In this document: piece by piece, positions 11,354-23,088 of the stretch
How the letters are laid out: every line of letters begins with the position of its first letter
Position numbering within the stretch: the stretch's first letter is position 1
Assembly (NCBI RefSeq): GCF_030272615.1
Contig: NC_081406.1
Span: 167,908,861 to 167,972,360 of the forward strand
From: Cryptomeria japonica
Taxonomy: Eukaryota; Streptophyta; Pinopsida; Cupressales; Cupressaceae
Reading direction: 5' to 3'
DNA: 63,500 bases
Notes under the pieces: model-generated
Databases searched by the model: none
What the model saw: only the letters and a program-made list of their open reading frames with translations
What the model was told of the DNA's origin: nothing
Made by a program: the position numbers and the translations under genes

Positions 11354-12700
11354 GTGTTCTTGGCTATCAAGGAAGATGTTCCGACATTGGAAGAGAATGT
11401 ACCTGGAGAGGAGGTACTTGTTGCTAAAATTGAAGACAAAGATGAATGGGTAATTGACAGTGGATGTTCACATCATATGATTGGAGATAAAAGGAAGTTT
11501 CTATCTTTGCAAGAATTTGATGGCGGTCTGGTTAGATTTGGAAATGACAAAGCATGTATGATCAAAGGAAAATGAACTATATCATTGGATGGTAAGAACA
11601 ATACTGATAATGTTTATTTTGTTGAAGGTTTGAAGCATAATCTTTTGAGTGTAGGACAATTGGTGGATAAGGAATTTCAATTACAGTTCAAGGATGGAAA
11701 ATGTAAAATCATTAACAGATCTAGTTTGGAGATTGCAACCGATACACAGACAAAAGGTAATATATTTCATTTGAATTCCGGTGAGAAGACATGTTTGATT
11801 GCACAAAGTGATGAGAGTTGGCTATGGCATAAAAGGTCATGTCATGTTAATTTTGATTGCATTGTAAAGATCAATTCAACTAAGGAAATTAGAGATATAC
11901 CTAAGATTGTGAAACCCTATAATCCGGTATGTAAAGAATGTCAAATGGCTAAATAGGTCATAACCTCTTTTAGGAGTATACAAGATAAATCTAATGATGT
12001 TCTTGATCTTATTCATATTGATTTGTGTGGCCCTGCTAGAGTTAGAAAATTTCAAGGTTATAGATATTTTATGCTAATCATTGATGATTATTCTACAATG
12101 ATGTGGGTTACTTTTCTAAGGGAGAAATCTGAGGGTTTTGAAAATTTTAAAATATTTAAGGCTAAAGTGGAAACTGAGACAGGATTGAAGATTAAATGTT
12201 TGAGGTCAGATCATGTTGGAGAATTCACATCCGGTGAGTTTAATAACTTTTGTGAGAAACATGGTTTAAGGAGAAAATTTTCTGCTCCTCGGACACCTCA
12301 GCAGAATGGAGTTGTGGAAAGGAAGAACATAATTATCTTGGATGTTGCTAGAACAATGATGATGGAAGCTAGTCTACCTCATATTTACTGGAGAGAAACA
12401 ATGAGCATAACGGTTTATACATTCAACAGAGTACATATCAAAGGAGAACCAGTAAGACACCTTATGAATTATGGTTTGGCAATACACCTACAGTTAAGTA
12501 TTTCAGAATCTTTGGTAGTAAATGTTATATCAGGAGAGATGATATTAGTGGAAAATTTGATCCTAGATGTGATGAAGGCATATTTCTTGGTTATTCTAAT
12601 GAAAGCAAAGCATATAGATGTTATAACAAAAGATTGCAGAGAATTGTGGAGAGTGCTAATGTCAAGGTGGATGAGCTGAATAACGGTCAAATCAGAGTTT
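11354..12700 (+). pseudogene. Protease and integrase of copia element F, broken
   Basis: In the same frame as gag. The retropepsin active site is VIDSGCSHH with the catalytic Asp at about 11456. The GAG-pre-integrase region with an HH-CC zinc site (LWHKRSCH ... CKECQ) follows to 11953. The integrase core has the full DD35E triad: IIDDYS (about 12083), LRSDHVGEF (about 12209) and VVERKN (about 12317), with 35 residues between the second Asp and the Glu. Stops lie at 11573 (TGA) and 11954 (TAG). A one-base deletion near 12443 shifts the frame, and the integrase C-terminus continues in the next frame. Confidence 0.9.
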
Positions 12701-14496
12701 ATGAGAAGGAACCAGCACTGGAAATGATTATATCTGAACTGGTAGCACCTTTACTAGAACAGAGTGTTGAACCAATTACTCTAATAGTATGAGAAAATTT
12801 AACAGTAACTGAAGAACTGGGAAGAGGAACAAAGAGTCATAAGACTCCTAGGTATGTGAGATTGAATCATTCAAAAGATCAGATCATTGGGGATAAGAAC
12901 AATGGAGTGATGACAAGAAGAAGACTGGAAACTAATAAGGTATGTTTAATTTCTCAAGTTCAACCGATATCAGTAATTGAAGCATGCAAAGATGAATGTT
13001 GGTTGAAAGCTATGGAAGAAGAATTAGATTAGATTGAGAAGAATAACACATGGACTTTAGTTTCCTGGCCTAAAAATAAGAATGTTATTGGAACTAAATG
13101 GGTTCTTAGGAATAAATTGAATGAGGATGGTCAAGTTGTAAGGAACAAAGCTAGATTGGTTTGTAAAGGATATTCTCAGAAGGAAGGAATTGATTATGGA
13201 GAGACTTTTACACCTGTAGCTAGGATTGAAGCTGTAAGATTATTTCTTGCCTATGCTGCTCATAAGAACTATAAGGTTTATCAGATGGATGTTAAGTGTG
13301 CATTTTTGAATAGGGATCTTGATGAGGAAGTTTATATTAACCAATCTAATGGCTTTTCACTTTCAGATGAGAAAAACATGGTTTGTAGGTTAAGGAAAGC
13401 TTTATATGGATTGAAACAGGCACCTAGAGCTTGGTATGCAAGGTTAGATAAATATCTTTTGAAGCTTGGTTTTACTAAGGGTAATGCTGATAGTAATTTA
13501 TATTATAAGATCACTGATGATGATATACTGATTCTTGAAGTATTTTTTGATGACATTATTTTTGGAGGTGAAGACAAGTTATGCATGGAATTTTCTAAGA
13601 ATATGGAGAAAGAATTTGAAATGTCTATGATTGGGGAAATGAAATTTTTCTTAGGTTTGCAGATTACTCAGATTGACAAAGGTATTTTCATCTGTCAAAC
13701 TAAGTATGCTAGGGAATTGTTGAAGAAATTTGGTATGGGAGATTCTAAACTGGTAAGTACTCCTTTGGTTACAAGTGAGAAATTGACAAGGAAAGATGTT
13801 TGTGCACCGGTAAATCCTTAAAGATACAAATCTATGATTGGAGGTCTGCTTTATTTGACTCAGACTAGGCCTAATATAATGAATGTTGTTTGTATTGCAT
13901 CTAGATTTCAGAGTGATCCTAGAGAAAATCATGAGAATGTGGTGAAAAAGATTTTTAGATATTTGCAAGGTACATCAGAATATGGTTTGTGGTACCCTAA
14001 GGATGATGACAATACTTTATGTGCATATACAAATGTTGATTGGGTTGGAGATGTTGATGACTAGAAAAGTACTTCCAATGGAGCTTTCTTTCTTGGAAAG
14101 AAGTTGGTTTCATGGATCAGCAAGAAACAGTCATGTACTTCTTTATATATTGTTGAAGCTGAGTATGTTGTTTCTTCTACTAACTGTACACAGGTTCTAT
14201 GGATGAAGCAAATGTTGAAGGATATCAAAGTGCATTGCACTGGACTGGTAGTTATTCACTATGATAACTCTGTTGCTATTGACATATTAAAGAATATGGT
14301 ATTTCATTCTAAAAAAAAGCACATATCTATCAAGTATAACTTTTTTAAGGAGAAGGTAGAAAAAAATTAAGTCAGATTGGTTTATGTGAACACTAAAGAG
14401 AAGATTGTAGTTATTTTCACTAAACCTTTGCCTAAAGAACCATTTGAGTACTTGAGAGACAAGTTAGGGGCTGCTGCCCCTTTGACAAAGAACTGA
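12701..14496 (+). pseudogene. Reverse transcriptase and RNase H of copia element F, broken
   Basis: Motifs include [42 protein letters not shown] and [11 protein letters not shown], all typical copia RT blocks. The catalytic box, normally YVDD, reads FFDDIIF (about 13544-13561); both catalytic Asp remain. RNase H carries SWISKKQS, EAEYV and the HISIKYNFF block, and the frame ends at TGA 14494-14496. Internal stops are TGA 12790, TAG 13030, TAA 13819, TAG 14062 and TAA 14368. The TAG sites fall in ELD-stop-IEK and DVDD-stop-KS; element C has Gln (CAG) at the second. Confidence 0.9.
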
Positions 14497-14567
14497 TTGA
14501 TGTGATTCGGCATCAGTCCAGTATGTATTATCAGAGATATCATTCATTCCAACATTAATGTGGGGAT

Positions 14568-14911
14568 GCTACTGCTCAGGGGGAGTAGTTAGCCTTGTGT
14601 TTCAGTGGTTTATGTTTTTGTTTTGATATTTTTGTCAGATTTCTAGCATTGATGTCAAAGGGGGAGAGATATATATGTGAAAAAGAAAAAAGGGATTTGT
14701 ATACATTAGGGGGAGAGAGATATGTGTAATTCAGAGGTTTACAAAGATATCATTCACAGGGGGAGTTTGGTCTTTGTTTCAAAACTTCATTGCTATATCT
14801 TTATGTGGGAGATTGTTGGTTTTCTTCCATTGGGGGAGACTTGTTTGGCATTTCTTTGGCACTTGGATGTTTTTCACATCTAGTGTTGCAATCAATGCCA
14901 AAGGGGGAGAT
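14568..14911 (+). other. Ladder of polypurine motifs before the 3' LTR of F
   Basis: Six gggggag motifs occur in 340 bases: ctcagggggagtag (about 14575), tcaaagggggagag (about 14657), tagggggagag (about 14707), cagggggagt (about 14758), tgggggagac (about 14831) and finally aaagggggagat (about 14901-14912) directly against the LTR. The last is the expected plus-strand primer tract. The others are internal and non-coding. The same arrangement is seen in elements C, A and B. Confidence 0.8.
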
Positions 14912-16146
14912 TGTTGGCCATTTGGAGGAATTGATTATGTGTCGCATTGATGTTTTTTCATTGATTTCAACACTAGCTATTTTGGATGCTTTACTGACAC
15001 CCTTCTAGTCCCAGTAGGTTGTATGGTTTCTGGTTGGAATCAATCCAGAATGATCCGGTATGCTCTAGTATGGTTTGGTTATGGAATTGGATTATTCATG
15101 ATACTCATATTCATATTCAGTAAGTTGGTTTTGGTCTAGTGATCAAATGCTATCCTGTTTTCTTGGAAGCTTGGTTTGTGGTTCTAACGAGGGTTTCACC
15201 AGTAGAGCTTTGATGAAGATCTTTGATGATATGCATAAGTGGTGTTGGTGCAGCTTCTGGTGGAGATCCAGGATGTTGATGGTGATCATGTTCAAGACTT
15301 GGCAGATGGAGATCATTGCTTTAGCGTGTGGACCTATATTGGGTCTCGGTTGATCTAGGTTATGGACAGGCTTAATGTAACATGTGTATTGGACCTCTCA
15401 ATGTGTTTTCTGGGATATCTTATGGGTTGGATATTGTTTGTTTGGTCTAAGGCTAACATTTTTTGTAATTATGTAATTAATTTATTGTCTGTGGCCGACC
15501 TGATTGTTTATGGTCGAGGGTTTGTATATATATGATGTAAGATCTTATTATAGATCATGGTCATGGTATGGGATATGGATATGTAATGTACGAATAATGT
15601 AATATCATCCAGGTAGAGGATTTGGTCGATCATTGGAAATCGAGTTGGATTTATGTAAGAGGATTTAGTCCTCCGGTACTGAGCTTAATCAAAATTGTAC
15701 TCAGGCATAGGAGATGCTATATTTGTAGTTCATTCCTTCTTCTGGATTGTATTCTGGATTTCTATGTAGTCAGTGAGACTCCTTTTGTGATGAGTGGTGT
15801 ACTCTAGGCTGTTGGCCTTCCTGCAAGTGTAGGCCCTTCAATTGTAATTCACATACTTAGTGCAGAAGTATTATCTGACTATGGGTAGGCTTCCCACTGT
15901 GGTTTTTCCCTTTATGGGGTTTTCCAAGTATAAATCTTGGTGTCATGTGGATGGTATTTATTCTCTAATTATTGTTTATGCTTAATTGGTTTAACCGCTA
16001 TTTCGGTATTTGGTTTAAGAATTTTGGTATTAATGTTTTGGGTTCCGGTATTAAAGTTTTAATTGCTAAATATTCTCATAATCTATGACAATTGATTCAC
16101 CGCCCCCCACTCTCAATTGTCTACCAGTTATTTGAGTTGTCTAACA
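14912..16146 (+). repeat. 3' LTR of element F
   Basis: Starts tgttggccattt and ends tgtctaaca, then the caacc target duplicate. TATA-like sequence lies at 15524-15533 and the LTR hairpin at 15814-15835. The C tract is degraded to caccgccccccactctca. Length is 1,235 bp against 1,218 bp for the 5' LTR, with visible substitutions, so insertion is not recent. Confidence 0.93.
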
Positions 16147-16151
16147 CAACC

Positions 16152-16941
16152 AATACTAGCCTTATTAGACCTCAATAAATTCTTTCAAGTGGACTGTGAT
16201 GCTAGTGGCAATGCTATAGAAGTAGTCCTAAGTTAGGAAGGAATACCAATTGCATATTTTAGTGAGAAATTGAATGATTCTAAGAGAAGACACTTATTCT
16301 ACGATAAAAAATTCTATGTCATAATTTAAGCCATGAATAAGGGAGGCACTTCCTATTGTTGGAGCATTTTGTCTTGAATAGTGACCATCAAGCCCTCCAA
16401 TACTTGAATAGTCAAGGAAAATTAAACCAAATACATATTTGGTGGATGGAATTCTTGCAAAGATACATATTTTTATTGAAGTATTAGAGTGGAAAGACAA
16501 AAAAGGTTGTGGATGCACTAAGTAGAAGGAGAAAATTGATTATGTAGATGAGTGTGGAAGTGATGGCATTTGATAAGCTAAGACCCTTGTATGAGGATGA
16601 TACTGATTTTGTGAGGACCTCGAAAGATAAAGAATGCCCAATGGTGACTTATAGAAGCAAGTGGTTGGTTTACTCATTTAGGATGACATGTTGTTCAAGG
16701 GGAACCAATTTTGCATTCCCAAGAGTTCAATGTAAGATATTATGATCAAGGAGAAACATTATGCAAAATTAGTAGGACATTTTGGTATTGACAAGACCAT
16801 AGCTTTAGTGATTGATAATTACTTTTGACCTCAAATCTATAAAGATGTATTGAAATAGGTTCAAGAGTGCATGACCTATCAAGTAGCTAAGGGAACTAGT
16901 CAGAATGCCAATTTGTTTCAACCTCTTGTAGTTTTAGAAAG
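16152..16941 (+). pseudogene. Gypsy RNase H and integrase zinc region of element G
   Basis: Continues the G frame broken at 8989. RNase H reads QVDCDASGNAI with the catalytic Asp, then IPIAYFSEKL, then VVDALSRR near 16505. After a gap, the integrase H2C2 region is recognisable from KEHYAKLVGHFGIDK through CMTYQVAKGTSQN (about 16750-16910). Several stops interrupt it, such as VLS-stop-EG and YVII-stop-AM. It ends in LVVLE where element E is inserted. Confidence 0.82.
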
Positions 16942-18109
16942 TTCTAAGTAGAAAATTGAACCCTAGTGATTCCCCACCTAGGAGAGAGAAAGGAAATCAA
17001 TAGGATGATTTTCACTTGGAGATACTTTACATTCAGAATAGACGTTGAACTCACTAGATCCAAACCCTAGAGTGAATAAGGATCTGAATACTAAGTGAAT
17101 TGCAAGGGTGTAATGCAATTTACCCTCTTTTGTAAGTAGAAGAGTTGACTTGTTGACTGTGTAGAAAAGAGAGATAAAGTGGGTGAAATGAGGAGCTACC
17201 GGTTCAGAATTGCATTGTAACTTTGGATCTGAGATATTTAGATTGATACGGATCTACCCTATGAATTTGGAGAAAAGTCGTCGGGACCGTGTTGAAAGTG
17301 CACACAGTCCTCCAAAAAATCTGCGAAACAAAAATGGTTTTTCCATCTCTGCAAATGAAGCCCAAACTTGCAATTACAGCTGTGCACCTGCAACCTACAC
17401 ATAAAAAAGAAGGGAATAAGGGTTGTGGATAGGGGTTTTCCTTAGTCAAACCCTCGTTGAGGAATCAACCTTGAAAGAAAGTAATTGAAAATGCTTAAAT
17501 GTAAATGATGGAAATGTATACCTTATAGATTTGTAGTTTGTTGATGATGATTGCTTTGCTTCTTGAATGTAATCACAAGTGTTGCATGAAATGGAATGTA
17601 ACATGAAAAAACCGTAACACACACACATACTTGCAAATGAATGTTGTAATGTTGCTCCAATGGATGAATGAAGAAGACACATGAAGAAGGAGATGTTTGA
17701 AGACTTGAACACTTGAACGCTTGATGATATATATTTTCACCTATACTTTCTTATGATCAACTTCTCTAATGATCAACTTTTCTTATGCAAATGAGAGGAA
17801 TAGATCCCCTTTTATACTTGCCTCAGAGGAATTCATCTCACCAAAGACCGATATAGGGAAATTGAAATCCCGAAGAGGAAATTAAGGTTAAGGGTTATAT
17901 GGACCCATCTTAGGGCCACCCTAAAAGAGAATAAATGGGTGCCACGCCCCTGTCTTGCCCTATTTTGGGGCCTAGATAGGGTCACAAAGTGATATGAAGG
18001 CTGAAATAGGAGGAGATAGGGGTCCCAATTAAATAGGGAAATGCAGTAGCTAGGGTGAGGGCCTAAAATGCGGTTAAAATTGCAAGGGTCGCAATTTTAT
18101 GATGCTACA
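16942..18109 (-). repeat. 3' LTR of element E
   Basis: Pairs with 23089-24415. On the plus strand it runs from ttctaagtag (a degraded ctttaca terminus) to gatgctaca. It contains the hairpin ggaccgtgt / acacagtcc (17284-17310). It lacks the 152-bp duplication found in the other LTR. Confidence 0.88.
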
Positions 18110-18129
18110 TTTACCCCCACTTTAGTGGG
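18110..18129 (-). other. Polypurine tract of element E
   Basis: On the minus strand the sequence next to the LTR start reads cccactaaagtgggggtaaa. Element D has a near-identical tract at 55874-55894. This fixes the element orientation as minus. Confidence 0.8.
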
Positions 18130-20210
18130 AGTATGGCTTACACCAATACTACCAATAAAGTAGAAGAAAGATAGAGATAAAGATGAGAGATGCAAAGAAA
18201 GATTACAAGGAGTATAAGACACCACTAATCTCAAGGAACCAATCCCCCAATCTCAGGATCTTAACTCACTTAAACATATGCAAGAGCACACAAAATAAAA
18301 AGAACAAGACAAACAAAACAAGATAAAGCACAAAAGACATACGACAAAACAAAACACAAGACCACACATCAACTAGCCAAAGAGACCTCGATACAAATGT
18401 CTCAAACAATTAATTGAAACACAAAGACAAATGCCATCACATAAACACCAATAATTACATAAAATAGCAATGTTGATATCATCCATGAACCATCAATATG
18501 AAATCTATGAGCTCATGAGAGGAAGGAGAGAGAGGAAATAAATACACACTTTGGTGATCCATGAGAAGAAAGGCGAACCAAAGGAACCATGGACATCTTG
18601 CCCCTAGAATTAGGTGATCCATGGAGAAAAAAGGACATGGAAAACTAGCCCCTAGATTTTGTCTAGGTGATCCATGTAAGGGAGGAGTGTGAAAATGTCG
18701 TTAGTTCCACTCAACCTCATGCACGTGTGTGCAAGTGAGGTTTGAAGCACCTCATAGGAGTCTATTCCTGAGTATGCTACAACTTGTATAAGATGTATAG
18801 TACAAATGTCAAGAAAGTGGTGACATCTCGCTCTAAGAGGTTTCCCTCTAGTTTCGAGAATGACCTAATGTATGACGACATCTCTCTCTAAGAGGTTGTT
18901 CTCTAGTTCCGAGAATGACCCACTGTATAAGAGAAAAGTGGTGACATCTCTCTCTAAGAGGCTATGCTCTAGTTCCGAGAATGACCCACTGTATAAGGGA
19001 TACAATGTGCGAGAGAAATATAGTACAAAAGGAGCAGTGTGGGTGCCCCCCCTTAAGATGTCAACATAGTTTAATGTTTATATCTTAATGAAAGTAGAAC
19101 AAGGATACCTACCTTCAACACAAATAAGATATCCATTATACAACAATGTCATAGATCTATGCAAGAGAGGGAATACTCTTCAAGAAAGGATAAGATAGTT
19201 GAAAAGAGATATCTTGTTGTAAGTGTAAAGGAGATCCTTGGAGGATAAGAGATCATTTCTCAAAAGACATCTACCTCCAAGAGGAGTTATCTTAGACAAA
19301 TATAACATCTTCTAGGATAAATAAAAGAAGAGAACAAGAATTAAATCCTTCCTCCTATTGCTAGGTGAAAGAGATTCTTGATATAGGATGACTCACTTTT
19401 ATCCCAATGGGGATGGGTGAGTTTATTATAGATGTACATTACCAAGTGTGAAAGAGATTATAGTCAATTACTTACACCTATTGTATAAGAGAGAACCCTT
19501 GAGTGAACAACAACTCCACAAAAGGAATGATATCAAGTAATAAAACTCACACCATCCACAACATAGGAAAGAGTAGATCCTTAGACAAAGAGAGAGGGAG
19601 AGAGATCATTTCCCCCCAAGTGCAGGACAATGAGAATAATTACACAACATATAGAGAGAGACTACTCATAAGAGACGTACTGTTTCAAGCAAGGAATGCA
19701 TCCTAACCAAGGAACAGACATACACTCACATGAAGAATAACTCTATTCAAGAAAGGACATCAAGCTATGAATAACACAATAGAAGAGGTAATTTGCAAAG
19801 AGAGAGAAAGAAGAAGGTTCACAAATTTTCTATAAGGAGATATCATTCATAATAGATGTATTGTTTCAAGCAAGAAAAAGATCCCACTCACGGAACAAAC
19901 ATGCACTCGCACATGAAGAGAACTCCATGCAAGAAAGGACATCAAGTTTATGAATAATGTACTCCATAAAGAAAATAGTGAAACCTTAGAAAGAGGAAAA
20001 GGAATATTCTTTCCCCCCAAGCATAGAGGCAAGAATAAATAGACTATTGCATTGCTCACTAAGTATGATTGCACCTAAAATTGTACCACCATGAATGACA
20101 AGGAAACCCCAATAAGTAGGCTAATTATGTCACATATTGAGGAGCAACATTATAGGAATTTGAATGTTATTTTAAATGATCATGATGAATATGTCATTCA
20201 TTATCAGATG
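18130..20210 (-). other. Non-coding 3' region of element E
   Basis: About 2 kb between the gag-like ORF and the polypurine tract, where pol would lie in an autonomous element. No pol motif is readable on either strand. It includes three imperfect copies of a ~60-bp unit (18819-19000) built around gacatctctctctaagagg and gttccgagaatgaccc. The words aagaaaggacatcaag and ttccccccaag also recur. Confidence 0.65.
18819..19000. repeat. Three tandem ~60-bp copies in element E
   Basis: Copies start near 18820, 18876 and 18941. Each contains gacatctc(g/t)ctctaagagg, then gtt(t/c)cgagaatgacc. The second and third are nearly identical and the first is more diverged. Confidence 0.8.
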
Positions 20211-21380
20211 TTATTTTAACATGCCTAAATAAATGTAATGTTGTATTTGTGTTTTCAAAGCTTGACACTCATTAGTAGAATGACCATGGGTTTGATGATA
20301 TTTACAAAAAGAAGAATTTTGAGAATTTTGTTTATGTTTTCTTCTTCGTTTAGGACAAAGAGGAGATATTAAGTTGGAATTTAGAAGATTGGTCAACGCA
20401 TTTTCTTGTTGTAACTCAAAATTAGAATGAGAAGGTGTGGATTTACAAGACAATGGAGAAGAGGATATTGACAAAGGAATGTGTGATTTATCATGAATTT
20501 GTTGCTCACATTCAAGCATTTTTCCATTGCATCCATGTGTATGTTCAAAAGAGGGTTCACTCTTAGGGGAAATTGGATTGAATTTTAAAGAGGCCCAATC
20601 AATTTCAAGATTTTTGTTAAGAGAAAAATTTGGAATTTGAAATTCAAGCATCTTAGACTTTCTAGAAAAGGTAGGAGTGAAATCTAAGGACCCCCAATCA
20701 TCCTCTAAGAGTTCTTCTTTAGGCACCTCTTTGGTAGGAGATGGTGTATTTGAGTGAATTGAAAAGAGGATTGTAGGAACTAAGAAAGAATATGATGCTT
20801 CACTTGCATTCTCATCAACTACCTCATTAGTATATGTGTAAGGAACAACATGATAATCAGGAAGAATTTTCGGTTTGCTAGGAACATGAATGGAATTGAT
20901 TTGATTTTTGTTAGGCTCTTGATTTTTGGGAGAGAGAGCATTATGATGAGAAATAATATCATCCTCTTGTTCTAAGGTATCTTTATGTTCAAGAAACTCA
21001 TTAGGAAAAGGACTATCATATGTACTTAATTCTTCATCTTTAGAGGGAAGATCATGAAAATAAGGTATGGTATCACTAGGATAAGTAGCCATAATATCAT
21101 CCTCTTGCACCAAATAATCCTTATGATGGAGGTACTTTTTAGGAGAAGGAACACAATTATCCAAAGATTCATCTTTAGGAGGGAGATATTTGAAAGAAGT
21201 GTCCATATTCCCTTTTTGCACCAATGTGCCCCTACTAATGAGATCAATTTTGGGAGAGGGTAAATCATAGGTATGAATGAAAGGGAGAACTAAATTATCA
21301 TCATATGCATGAAAGGGAACATCATGAGCATCCTTAATGTAACTTGAAATTGAATTAGCAAAATAAGATAAGAACTCCAT
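20211..21380 (-). CDS. Gag-like protein of element E
   Basis: About 389 residues from the ATG at 21378-21380; the frame extends 2 codons further but only to a GTG. It is uninterrupted, unlike every other long frame here. The N-terminal three quarters is acidic, low-complexity and Ser/Pro/Asp-rich, with a repeated HKDxLxQEDDI-like segment (two clear copies). I see no capsid (retrotransposon gag) domain. A basic stretch (PKRRRKHKQNSQ) precedes CKYHQTHGHSTNEC near the C-terminus, a CX2HX4HX4C variant of the zinc knuckle also found in element D. It is probably an RNA-binding Gag remnant packaged by a partner Gag; function is inferred from the knuckle and position only. Confidence 0.7.
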   Translation of the reverse strand: MEFLSYFANSISSYIKDAHDVPFHAYDDNLVLPFIHTYDLPSPKIDLISRGTLVQKGNMDTSFKYLPPKDESLDNCVPSPKKYLHHKDYLVQEDDIMATYPSDTIPYFHDLPSKDEELSTYDSPFPNEFLEHKDTLEQEDDIISHHNALSPKNQEPNKNQINSIHVPSKPKILPDYHVVPYTYTNEVVDENASEASYSFLVPTILFSIHSNTPSPTKEVPKEELLEDDWGSLDFTPTFSRKSKMLEFQIPNFSLNKNLEIDWASLKFNPISPKSEPSFEHTHGCNGKMLECEQQIHDKSHIPLSISSSPLSCKSTPSHSNFELQQENALTNLLNSNLISPLCPKRRRKHKQNSQNSSFCKYHQTHGHSTNECQALKTQIQHYIYLGMLK

Positions 21381-23067
21381 ATGCACTTATGATCAAACAA
21401 GAAACTCATATGTCATTTAACCATAATAATGTTCACCCCATACATGCATAGAAAATTGAATAAAGGAGGGAAAATGTAATTTGAATTGCAAATTTGAAAT
21501 TTAAAATTTGAAATTGTCAAATTTGAATAACAAATTTGAAATTTGAATTTTGAATTTTGAATTTGAAATTGTCAAATTTGAATTTGAAATTGTCAAATTT
21601 GAATTTGAAATTTGAAACTTGCAAAATAATTGAATAATTCAAAATTCTAGGAAAAATGATTATTCAATTAAATGAACAAATTGATTGAAAGAATAATAAT
21701 GAAACCTCCTAGGAAATTGAAATTTCAAAATTAGGATTATGTAAAAAAATAACCTCTTAATTTAAAATTTAAAATTATCCAAAAGAGATTAAAAATAGGG
21801 CCTATTGAAAAACCTCTTAATTTTTAAAAGTTGAAAGTTGTTGAATTGAAATTTTGAAATTTAAAATTAGGGCGGTTCTTAATTAACCACTTAATTTTAA
21901 ACTATATCTTGAAAATTGAAATGTTGAAAGTGGAGATTATTTTTTATTTTAGGGGGGTCAAAATTCAACAAAATCAGCCAATTTTTTGGATTTAAGAAAT
22001 TAAATACAGTCATAACAGTTTCCCAAAATTTCGGGAAAAAAGCCAGGGACCATGTTGAAAGTGCACACGGTCCTCCCAACTTTTTCGAAAATTTTCAGGG
22101 ATGAAAGTTACGATGATTTTAAAGCTAACCCCCAAAAATTGGTTGATTTTACGAAGTTTAGGTAGGCAAAATTGAGGTTTGAATGTGAAAATAAGACTCT
22201 ATTAGGGCTTTCAAAAAGACAAGAAACTGAATGGAAAATTTGAAAAAGGTCAAACCTAATGAATAGGACCACCTTGAATAATGTTTAGAAAACTAAAATT
22301 GGTTGAGATTGATTGAAATTTGCACAAAAACCAATTAAATTTAAAAATTAGGGTTTTAGGACCTAACCACTAAATTTTGTTAAAAGGAGGGAAATTGAGA
22401 ATTTGAATTTTTGACAAGACAAGTCTGAAAACAGTGATAAATTTGAAAATTGAAGTAAGATCCAAGTTTTGCACAAATTCAATTTCAAATCTAGATTTTT
22501 TGTAAATTGCAAGAAAATCAAACATTCAATTTTGAATTTGTTTTCAACCTTAGAAGGTTTAAAGTTTGATAAAATCAATCAATTTCTTGGATTTAAGCAG
22601 AAAAATACAGTCAATTTTGAGTCCCGAAATTTCAGGAAAAAAGCTAGGGACCATATGCAAGTTCAACACGGTCCGACCAACTTTTTTCAAAATTTTTAGG
22701 GATGATAGAAATTATGATTTTATTGCAGAATCCAAAAAAACAATTGATTTGGAGATATTTGGATAGGTCAAATTAGCAGTCAAAGGTCAAAATAGGAGAT
22801 TCTTAAAAATTAGGGTTTTTCTGTTTAACCACTTAATTTTCAAAATGAAAAGACATATTTGAATTGCAATTTTGAAATAGAAATAAAATCTGAAACAAGT
22901 AACCAAAATGCTATACTTCACAAGCTTAATTTCCTCAAAATGAAAAATTAGGGTTTTTATTCAATTAACCTCTAAATTTTGCAAAAAGATCAAACTTGGA
23001 AATGAAATTTTAAAGTTCAAATTGCAATTATTTAGATCTAACAAATAAGAAATCAGAATTAAGATGT
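21381..23067 (-). other. 5' leader of element E with duplicated hairpin module
   Basis: Non-coding AT-rich leader between primer site and gag. A ~200-bp module occurs twice (about 21955-22150 and 22560-22760). Each copy has the order: aaatacagtca, fcga-like aatttc, then the hairpin ggaccatgt / acacggtcc (22047-22073; decayed at 22648-22674), then aggga tgaaag. A third and fourth copy of the hairpin sit in the LTRs. The stretch 21480-21620 is a simple repeat of aatttgaa words. Confidence 0.7.
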
Positions 23068-23085
23068 AGGACGTCAGGTTCACTA
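23068..23085 (-). other. Decayed primer-binding site of element E
   Basis: On the minus strand, 3 bases inside the 5' LTR, the sequence reads tagtgaacctgacgt. The intact form in element D is tggtgaacccgacgtgaaca. It would be complementary to a tRNA 3' end, since it begins TGG in D; I cannot name the tRNA. Confidence 0.6.
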
Positions 23086-23088
23086 AAA

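Larger units (their letters stand above)
8995..16146 (+). mobile_element. Full-length degenerate Ty1/copia element F
   Basis: A 7,152-bp element with two LTRs (1,218 and 1,235 bp), flanked by the 5-bp target duplication caacc (8990-8994 and 16147-16151). The LTR starts tgttggcc (tattggcc in the 5' copy) and ends ctaaca. It has a tRNA-Met primer site, a gag-pol reading frame in copia order (gag, protease, integrase, reverse transcriptase, RNase H) and a polypurine tract. The polyprotein has ten premature stops and one frameshift, so it is not autonomous now. It sits inside gypsy element G. Confidence 0.95.
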
